The position numbers were made by a program, and so were the translations under genes. The notes under the pieces are model-generated. The model saw only the letters and a program-made list of their open reading frames with translations. It did no database searches and was not told the DNA's origin. This document shows, in pieces, positions 27,065 through 34,700 of a DNA stretch of 64,000 nt. Each line of letters opens with the position of its first letter. Positions within the stretch are counted from its first letter, which is position 1. Source of the DNA: Stenotrophomonas maltophilia (GTDB lineage: Bacteria; Pseudomonadota; Gammaproteobacteria; Xanthomonadales; Xanthomonadaceae); contig NZ_NIVS01000032.1 in the NCBI RefSeq assembly GCF_002205165.1, forward strand, positions 62,001 to 126,000. The letters run 5' to 3'.

Positions 27065-29779
27065 ATGCAGACACTCTCACTCTCTCATTCCCGCCTTGCG
27101 ATCGCGCTGTCGCTGGCGCTGGCCTGTGCACCCGTGTGCGCACGGCCGGTCCCGGCCGGCTTCGAAGATCTTGCGGCCGGGCAGACCGAACGCCTGGACG
27201 TGCGCCTGATGGGGCGTTCGGCCGGCGTGTGGCCGGTATTCGTGACGCCGGAGGGCGTGCGCCTGCTGGAGCCGGAGCCGGTGCTTGCCGCGCTGGAGCT
27301 CAGCGAGGAAGCCAAGGCCGCGCTTGGGCCTGCGCTGAGTGAAACGCTGCCACGCAATGGCCACCTGGCCTGCCAGAACACGGCGCCGGAAGCGGGCTGC
27401 GGCTATCTCGCACCGCCGGAAGATCCGGCCACCATCGGCGTGATCCACGACGAAAGCGAAGGCGTGCTCAATCTGTTCCCGGCGCGGCAGTGGCTGCCGG
27501 CGGCAGGGCCGGAGCGCGAGCGCTACCACCGCCCCAACGAGCGCGCACAGAACGCCTTCATCCACCAGCAGATGCTCAACGTCAGCGGTGGCAGGGGCTA
27601 CATGAGCCTGTCGGCGCTGGGCAACGGCACGATTGGCGTGATGCGCAACGCGTACATCGGTGTGGACTGGAACTACAACCGCCAACAGAACCGTGGCTAT
27701 GGCAGCCGCGATGATTTCTCGTTCAACGATTTCTATCTGCGCCAGGACATCGCGCGCAGCCATTATCTGCAGGTCGGCCGCCTTGATCGCCGCAACCTGT
27801 CCAGCTCGCAGGGCGGCAACTTCGCCTTCGGCATGCTCCCGCTCGATCGTTTCGAAGGCGCGCGCTTCGGCACCACCCAGGCGTATCTGGACCAGGCCGT
27901 GGTCGGGCAGGGCAGCCCGCTGACGGTGCTGCTCAGCCGCAATGCCCGGGTGGATGCCTATGACGGCGAGCGCCTGCTGCAGACGTTCTATCTGGAAAGC
28001 GGCATCAACGATCTCGATACCACGCGCTTCCCTGCCGGCAGCTACATCGTCAGCCTGCGCATCTTTGAAGATGGCACCCTGGTGCGTACCGAAGATGCGC
28101 CCTTCAACAAATCCGGCGCTACCTGGGATGACACCAGCGCACAGTGGTTCGTGCAGGGCGGCCGCCTGATCACGCGCGATGCGCGCCATCACCGGGGCGC
28201 CGTCCAGGCCGGCCTGCGCATGCCGCTGCGGCCCAACCTGGCCATGACGGTCGGCTCGGCCATCGTCGATAACGTCACCTATGGCGAACTCCGCCTGGAG
28301 GGCCGCAAGGCCTTCGGCACCCATGAACTAACCGGCAGCAGCGCCGTGCTGCGCGGCAATGACGGCAGCCGCGGTCTGCAGCAGCAGGCCAGCTACCGCC
28401 ACCGCGTGTCCGGCACGGTCTACCACCAGCGCATGCGCGGTGGCGCCTGCACCGGCAACTACCTCAACCCCGAATCGCTGGGCTGCAGCGATGCGTTGAG
28501 CGCCTCGCTGTCCGCGCCGCTGGCCGGCGGCAACCTCTATTTCGGCTACACCCGGCGTACCACCTATACCCTGGGCCGCGAGCGCAATGATGTGCCGTGG
28601 TTCGACGGCGGTCTGCCGCCGGTTGCGCCCTGGCAACCCGGCGATCGCCAGGGCCAGCTCAGCCGCACCCTCCAGGCCAGCTACAGCCGCACCTTCCAAT
28701 GGCGCGAGATGAGCATCGCCACGCGCACCGGTGCATTCACCCAGCACACCGGCGCCACCGAGGGGCCCCGCCGTGATACCGGCGTGTACCTGAATCTGGC
28801 GGTGTCGCGCGTGGTGCGTACGCCCATGACCACCCGCCAGGACCGTGTTGGCGTGGACCTGCAGCATGGCCGCGACGAGCAGCCGGAGATCGGCTACCGC
28901 ATCGGCCGCACCCGCCGCTGGGAGTGGGGCACCGGCTACCGGGAGCTGGGCGGCGAGGTCAGCGGGTACAGCAATGATCAGAAGAGCGCCAGCGGCAGCC
29001 TGCGCCAGCAGGACGACTACGGCGCTACCGCCGCGGCGGTGTCGCATTACCGCAGCCGCCAGCATTCGGATACGGCCTACACCGCCACCCACACCTCCTC
29101 GTTTGCGTGGGGGCGCTCGGGCCTGTTCTGGGGCAGCGAATACGGCAGCGGTGCCGGTGTCGCGGTGCAGGTGCAGAGCCCGGAAGACCTGGAACTGCAC
29201 GGCCAGGCCGCCGAAGTGCGCGTGGCCGGCGCCCGCCGCCAGCTGCTGCGCTTCGGCCAGCGCCGCCTGCTGCCGCTGAGCACCTACACCCTGACCCGTG
29301 CAGAAGTACAGGACGTCAGCTCGCACGATGTCGCCGCCGCCGTCCGCGTGGACGGCCAGGGCAGCGGCCAGAACCTGTTCCTGCCCCCTGGAAAGATCTG
29401 GATGATGCCGATCGAACTTGACCTCACCTACACCTTCATCGGCAGCGCCCACGACGACGAGGGCATCGCCCTGCAGGGTGCCCGGATTCTCAACGCGCCG
29501 CTGCCCACGCTTGGCAACGATGGCGGCTTCATCGCCGATTTCCCGCAGCGCGAACGGACGCTGTATCTGTTGAAGGAAAGCCGCCTGATGGAATGCCCGC
29601 TGCAGGTGCGCGAGCAACGCAGCGTGGTGTTCCTGGTGGGCGCGGTGCGCTGCCAGCCCCTGGCGGTGGATCGCCTGCCGGCGAAGATCCAGCAGCAGGC
29701 ACGCGTGCAGCGATTGCTGCGCGAGCAGAAGCTGGGCGAGCAGATGCCGTCGGTGGCTCGACGGGGGGCGCAGCTGTGA
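27065..29779 (+). CDS. CFA/I-type outer-membrane usher (TcfC/CooC-like)
   Basis: A 904-residue usher that catalyses subunit exchange and secretes the pilus. A signal peptide ends near VCARPVP. It is followed by a periplasmic N-domain, a large beta-barrel (about 150-700, with many aromatic-girdled strands) and C-terminal periplasmic domains. The spacing and sequence (SRNARVDAYDGERLLQTFYLESG, FPAGSYIVSLRIFEDG) match the alpha-clade ushers rather than the FimD group. The GTG of the next gene overlaps its stop. Confidence 0.9.
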   Translation: MQTLSLSHSRLAIALSLALACAPVCARPVPAGFEDLAAGQTERLDVRLMGRSAGVWPVFVTPEGVRLLEPEPVLAALELSEEAKAALGPALSETLPRNGHLACQNTAPEAGCGYLAPPEDPATIGVIHDESEGVLNLFPARQWLPAAGPERERYHRPNERAQNAFIHQQMLNVSGGRGYMSLSALGNGTIGVMRNAYIGVDWNYNRQQNRGYGSRDDFSFNDFYLRQDIARSHYLQVGRLDRRNLSSSQGGNFAFGMLPLDRFEGARFGTTQAYLDQAVVGQGSPLTVLLSRNARVDAYDGERLLQTFYLESGINDLDTTRFPAGSYIVSLRIFEDGTLVRTEDAPFNKSGATWDDTSAQWFVQGGRLITRDARHHRGAVQAGLRMPLRPNLAMTVGSAIVDNVTYGELRLEGRKAFGTHELTGSSAVLRGNDGSRGLQQQASYRHRVSGTVYHQRMRGGACTGNYLNPESLGCSDALSASLSAPLAGGNLYFGYTRRTTYTLGRERNDVPWFDGGLPPVAPWQPGDRQGQLSRTLQASYSRTFQWREMSIATRTGAFTQHTGATEGPRRDTGVYLNLAVSRVVRTPMTTRQDRVGVDLQHGRDEQPEIGYRIGRTRRWEWGTGYRELGGEVSGYSNDQKSASGSLRQQDDYGATAAAVSHYRSRQHSDTAYTATHTSSFAWGRSGLFWGSEYGSGAGVAVQVQSPEDLELHGQAAEVRVAGARRQLLRFGQRRLLPLSTYTLTRAEVQDVSSHDVAAAVRVDGQGSGQNLFLPPGKIWMMPIELDLTYTFIGSAHDDEGIALQGARILNAPLPTLGNDGGFIADFPQRERTLYLLKESRLMECPLQVREQRSVVFLVGAVRCQPLAVDRLPAKIQQQARVQRLLREQKLGEQMPSVARRGAQL

Positions 29780-30903
29780 GAGTCACGTTGCTTGTTCTCT
29801 TCCTAGCCGTTCTAGGGATACCCCTTGAGGCAGCCGCACAACGTCCGCCGCAGGTCGTACCTAGTGATCGACATGAAAGGATTGCACTGAGCTTCGACCG
29901 ATCGGCAGTTCCAGGGGACCAAGTTCTCCTGCCTCGCCGAACCATCCTTGGCCACAGCTATGCGGCGAGCGAAGGTCTCGGTGCTATCTACCTAGTGTGC
30001 AAATCGCAATCCGATTCGGAAAGAGGTAAGTGCCCCACGGCAGACACTTCAGAAGCAAATGCTTACGTTAGCTCGGTGCCTCTGCGCTTCACAGAGCGCA
30101 GAAGCGGGCTAACTACCGATCTGAACGTCCGCGGATTCCTCACCCGGATCGATGGAGTTAGAAGCTGCTACTTCGAATACTGGGCAGATGATCAATTCCC
30201 TTTGTGGACGTCGGTTGGGCCTGACTGTTTGGGTAACCCGCCAGTTGGCACAGGTGTGGAATTGACCTTGGAATCCGCAGAGCTACTGAAGCTGGTCGCT
30301 GGTAAATGGGATGCAACGTTGGAGTTGCAGATGCAAAAGGAAGGGATGGCATTGGCGTCACAGACATTCACCTTCGAACTCACCATCACCGACCACGACC
30401 GCGTCAGCATCTACTTCCCCGAATACGACCAGGCCACGCCCCACGTCGGCTTGAACGTGAAGTACAACCCGTTCCCGACGCCCACCATCGCGGGCAAGCG
30501 CGAGCTGGAGATGTGCCTCTATGACGGCCTGGGCTCGCAGAGCAACTATCTGGAAGTAACGATCAGCGTTTCTGGCAGGGCAGCACCTGGCCGACCGCTT
30601 GACCGGTTCTCTGTCTGGCATGAGGGCGGCGGCGGTGCAGAGCGGGACCGCTTGGACTACACGATCCAACTGCAGCACGCCGGCGTACCGATTTCAATGG
30701 AAAACGGCCGCCTGCAGCCGTTGAGCGGCATCGATACCGCTGACCTGCGCCTGGTGGTGCTGCCCGGCATGTCCCAGCCCGTGTACTGCGTGCCCACGCC
30801 CTTGACGCTGGAGATGCCGCGTGTGGATGCCTCCACCAAGGCCAACGGCTACTACTCGGGCAACCTGAGAATCCTGATGAACGTTCCTACCACCACGCCG
30901 TGA
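29776..30903 (+). CDS. Fimbrial tip/initiator subunit, CblD/CooD/CfaE-like adhesin
   Basis: A 375-residue secreted minor pilin starting with GTG (29776) inside the usher stop, after a GGGGGG run. The signal peptide is hydrophobic to EAAAQ. The N-terminal part (to about residue 200) would be the receptor-binding domain. The C-terminal part (LQPLSGIDTADLRLVVLPGM, then the conserved YSGNLRILMNVP) is the pilin domain of the CblD family. DNA for the N-terminal half (about 29,790-30,370) is visibly richer in A/T and uses codons such as AGA, TTA-poor but AAA/GAA/GCT-rich, unlike its neighbours. The second half is typical. This suggests domain replacement or transfer of the receptor-binding half. Confidence 0.85.
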   Translation: MRVTLLVLFLAVLGIPLEAAAQRPPQVVPSDRHERIALSFDRSAVPGDQVLLPRRTILGHSYAASEGLGAIYLVCKSQSDSERGKCPTADTSEANAYVSSVPLRFTERRSGLTTDLNVRGFLTRIDGVRSCYFEYWADDQFPLWTSVGPDCLGNPPVGTGVELTLESAELLKLVAGKWDATLELQMQKEGMALASQTFTFELTITDHDRVSIYFPEYDQATPHVGLNVKYNPFPTPTIAGKRELEMCLYDGLGSQSNYLEVTISVSGRAAPGRPLDRFSVWHEGGGGAERDRLDYTIQLQHAGVPISMENGRLQPLSGIDTADLRLVVLPGMSQPVYCVPTPLTLEMPRVDASTKANGYYSGNLRILMNVPTTTP

Positions 30904-31643
30904 TGACTTCCAACCGAGACACCGCAATGAACAGCGTCACCGCCCGGCTGAGGGCGCTTCTTCTCCTGCTGGCCGCCGCCGTCGCCGCGCCCGCGCAGGC
31001 CAATCTCACCGTGCACCCGATGCGGCTGCCGGTCCACGACGGCCGCGCCGGCCAGATCCGGGTGTACTCGCAGACCAGCAAAGTGCAGTACGTGCAGACC
31101 CGGGTGCTGCGTCTGGACCAGCCCGGCACGCCGGAGGAAAAAGAGGTTGAAGTGCGTCCTGGCAACCAGGATGGCGTGGTGGTCACGCCTGGCAAGTTCG
31201 TGCTGGCCAGCGGCGGCAACCGCCTGGTGCGGGTGATCTCGCTGGAATCGGTCCGCCAGGAAACGCCCTACCGCGTCTACTTTGAGGGGGTCCCGCCGCC
31301 GCAGGAGGAGACCACCGACGAGGCGACTGAAACGCCGACGGCCAACGTGGGCGTGAGCCTGATCTGGGGCGCGCTGGTGCATGTGATCCCCGCGCAGCCC
31401 GTGCCGGACATGCGGCTGGACGGTGCGGATCTGCACAACATCGGCAATGTCCGCCTGGGCGTGACCAACATCAAGGCCTGCACCGCACCGAAGCAGTGCA
31501 CCGAGCACGCCCTGGAGCGCAGCCTGTATCCGGGCGCGCGGATGGCCCTGCCGTTTGATCCCGCGGGCGTCACGCAGGTGATCGTTTCGTACCGCCTCAG
31601 CTATCAGGGCTACAAAAACTACACCCGATCCTTGACCCCATGA
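30903..31643 (+). CDS. CFA/I-type periplasmic fimbrial chaperone
   Basis: A 246-residue PapD-like chaperone of the alpha clade. A signal peptide (ARLRALLLLLAAAVAAPAQA) is followed by two immunoglobulin-like domains; LTVHPMRLPV is the first edge strand and NRLVRVISLE the G1-type strand. An acidic linker (EETTDEATETPT) lies between the domains. ATG 30903 overlaps the adhesin stop by one base; ATG 30927 would give a shorter signal peptide and is equally possible. In most CFA/I operons the chaperone comes first; here it is last. Confidence 0.88.
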   Translation: MTSNRDTAMNSVTARLRALLLLLAAAVAAPAQANLTVHPMRLPVHDGRAGQIRVYSQTSKVQYVQTRVLRLDQPGTPEEKEVEVRPGNQDGVVVTPGKFVLASGGNRLVRVISLESVRQETPYRVYFEGVPPPQEETTDEATETPTANVGVSLIWGALVHVIPAQPVPDMRLDGADLHNIGNVRLGVTNIKACTAPKQCTEHALERSLYPGARMALPFDPAGVTQVIVSYRLSYQGYKNYTRSLTP

Positions 31644-31774
31644 CTCCCTGACCGCACGTCGCCGGCGCACCGCGCGCGACGTCGCCCCATCCCCCGCACC
31701 TGCAGCTACGGCAACCGCCGTGGGCGGCAGCGCTTTGCCTGATGTTTCCTTTTCCTCTCCATGGAGCTCCTGCC

Positions 31775-34700
31775 GTGAATCGAATTTACCGACTTATCTG
31801 GAATACCGCCCTGGGCTGCTGGACGGTTGCCAGCGAACATACAAAGGGCCGCGGCAAGCGTGCCAGTGGCGCAGCCACCGTGGCGGCCGTAGCCGCACTG
31901 GTGCTGTCGATGCCCGTCTTGGCGACCGAGCCATCAGAGAGTGAGGAGCCCACCGTCGCGACACGGCTCATAGTCGTGCCCGAGCCGATTCTCTCTCCTT
32001 TCTCGGCCGGGGCCATCGTGCCACGTGCCGTAGGAATACTGAGCGTGCATAACCAATCTTCCATCACGTCGGATTCCTCGTACAGGAACTCGACCTTGAC
32101 GGGCGATCACTCAATTGTGCTTGGCTCACGATCTTCAGTTGCCGGCGGCAATGCAACCGCCTATGGCAACCAGGTCGTGGTGGACGGAAGGATCGCCTCT
32201 GCCTTTGGGTTCCAGTCCGTTGCCCGGGGAATAGGTGCAACTGCGCTGGGTGCGCACGCAATCGCCTACTCCTATGGCCTGGCTGCGGGCATTGGCAGCA
32301 AGGCGACGGGCACGTTCGCTACTGCTCTGGGCAACTACACAACGGCCAACGGTGACAACTCGCTCGCCGCTGGCAGATCAAGTGTGAGCTCGGGGGCGCA
32401 GTCGCTTGCATTGGGCTACTTGGCCGAAGCGACGGGGAACTACACAATTGCGATTGGCAACGAAACCAAAGCGCCCGGATACAGCTCCATCGCAATGGGG
32501 GCTTACGCGACCACCGCAGCAAGCCACTCCATTGCCATCGGTGACCGTGCTTCGGTGGCAAGCGCTGCCGCGAACGGTGTCGCACTGGGAAAGGACGCAA
32601 CCCTTCAGGCGGCCGCGTCGAATGCTGTGGCGCTTGGATCCGGCTCAGTGGCAGCCTCCAGCAACTCGGTATCGGTCGGCAATGCAACGTTGAAGCGAAA
32701 GATCGTCAACGTCGATGATGGCGCGATCAGTGCCAACAGCAGCGAGGCCGTCACCGGCAAGCAGCTGTATGCTACGTCCTCCAAGCTGGTGAGCCAGCGC
32801 ACGGCAATCGGCCAGAACGCCGAAGCCACAGGCTCATCTGATACGGCGATCGGCTACGGCGCCAAGGCGACCGGAACTTACAGCAATGCAATGGGGTATG
32901 GCACAACCACGGCTGGCGCCAACGCGGTGGCCATCGGCACTCTCGCCAAGGGAGCAGCCGGCGGGGCAGTGAGTCTGGGCAACAGAGCCGAGGTGGACGT
33001 CACCTCCACGAATGGCACGGCACTGGGAAGCGGCGCGAAGGTCAGTGGAAGTGCTGCCGGAGCGGTGGCACTGGGAAATGGCTCGATCGCCGCCGCCGCC
33101 AACACCGTCTCGGTTGGCACCACCACTCTCAAGCGCAAGATCGTCAACGTGGGCGATGGGCTGGTGGCCGCTGGCAGCACAGAGGCAGTGACCGGAAACC
33201 AGTTGCACGCGACCAATGAGTCGTTGGGCAAAGTGCAGGGGCTGATCACCGAAGCATCGGCCAACGGTACCGTGCGCTTGGGCATCGGCAATACAGGGAA
33301 CCGGCTGGATGTACGCAATCAGGCCAACGCCAACCGGGTGCTTACCGGATTGGCTGACGGTGCAGTGACCGCAGGAAGCACCGAGGCCGTGACCGGCAAG
33401 CAGCTGCACGCGACCAACGCCACCCTTGGCACCACGACCGCGACCGCGAACACGGCCAAGACCACCGCGGAGGCCGCGCGTGACAATGCGGCCACTGCAC
33501 TGGACAAAGCCAACCTCACTGGCGGCCTGGTCGGGCAGGTTTCGCCGACGGGGAATGTGCGCCTGGGTGCGGAGAACACCGGAACCAGCATCGACGTGCG
33601 CAACAAATCCAACGCGGCCCGCAAGCTGAGCGGTGTAGCCGATGCGGCCTTGAGCGCAACCAGCACCGAGGCCGTAACCGGCAAGCAGCTGCACGCGACC
33701 AACGCCACCCTTGGCACCACGACCACGACCGCCAACACGGCCAAGGCCACCGCGGAGGCCGCACGTGACAATGCGGCCACTGCACTGGACAAGGCCAACC
33801 TCACGGGCGGCCTGGTCGGCCAGGTCTCCCCGACGGGGAATGTGCGCCTGGGTGCGGAGAACACCGGAACCAGCATCGACGTGCGCAACAAATCCAACGC
33901 GGCCCGCAAGCTGAGCGGTGTAGCCGATGCGGCCTTGAGCGCAACCAGCACCGAGGCCGTAACCGGCAAGCAGCTGCACGCGACCAACGCCACCCTTGGC
34001 ACCACGACCACGACCGCCAACACGGCCAAGGCCACCGCGGAGGCCGCACGTGACAATGCGGCCGCTGCACTGGACAAAGCCAACCTCACGGGCGGCCTGG
34101 TCGGGCAGGTCTCCCCGACGGGGAATGTGCGCCTGGGTGCGGAGAACACCGGAACCAGCATCGACGTGCGCAACAAATCCAACGCGGCCCGCAAGCTGAG
34201 CGGTGTAGCCGATGCGGCCTTGAGCGCGACCAGCACCGAGGCTGTGACCGGCAAGCAGTTGTTCAATACGGACGGCAAGGTCAAGCTGGCTGACGACAAA
34301 GCAGTCGCAGCACAGAGCACCGCTGATGGCGCCAAGGGCGACGCCGCGTCGGCCCTTCAGCGTATCGCCAGCAGCAAGGCCATCATTGGCACCAGTGCGA
34401 CCGCAGCGGGCAGCAATGCCAACGCGATGGGTTACGAAGCACAGGCGGGTGGCTCGCACAGCAACGCCGTTGGCTTCCGGGCCAAGGCGGCCGGTGCCAA
34501 TGCCGTCGGCCTCGGCACCATGGTCGATGCCGCGGCAGACGACGCCATCGCCATGGGTAACCGGACCGTCGTGGATGCCGGTGCCAAGGGCGGCATCGCG
34601 CTGGGTGCCGGGGCCAAGGTGGAGGCAGGTGCCAGCAACGGGGTCGCCCTGGGCCAGGGTTCGGTCGCCGCGTCGGGCAATGCGGTGTCGGTCGGCAACG

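Noticed and set aside
33380..34234. Regular repeats considered as a CRISPR array
   Set aside because: Units of 285 bp without spacers, in frame inside a coding gene; this is protein repeat structure.
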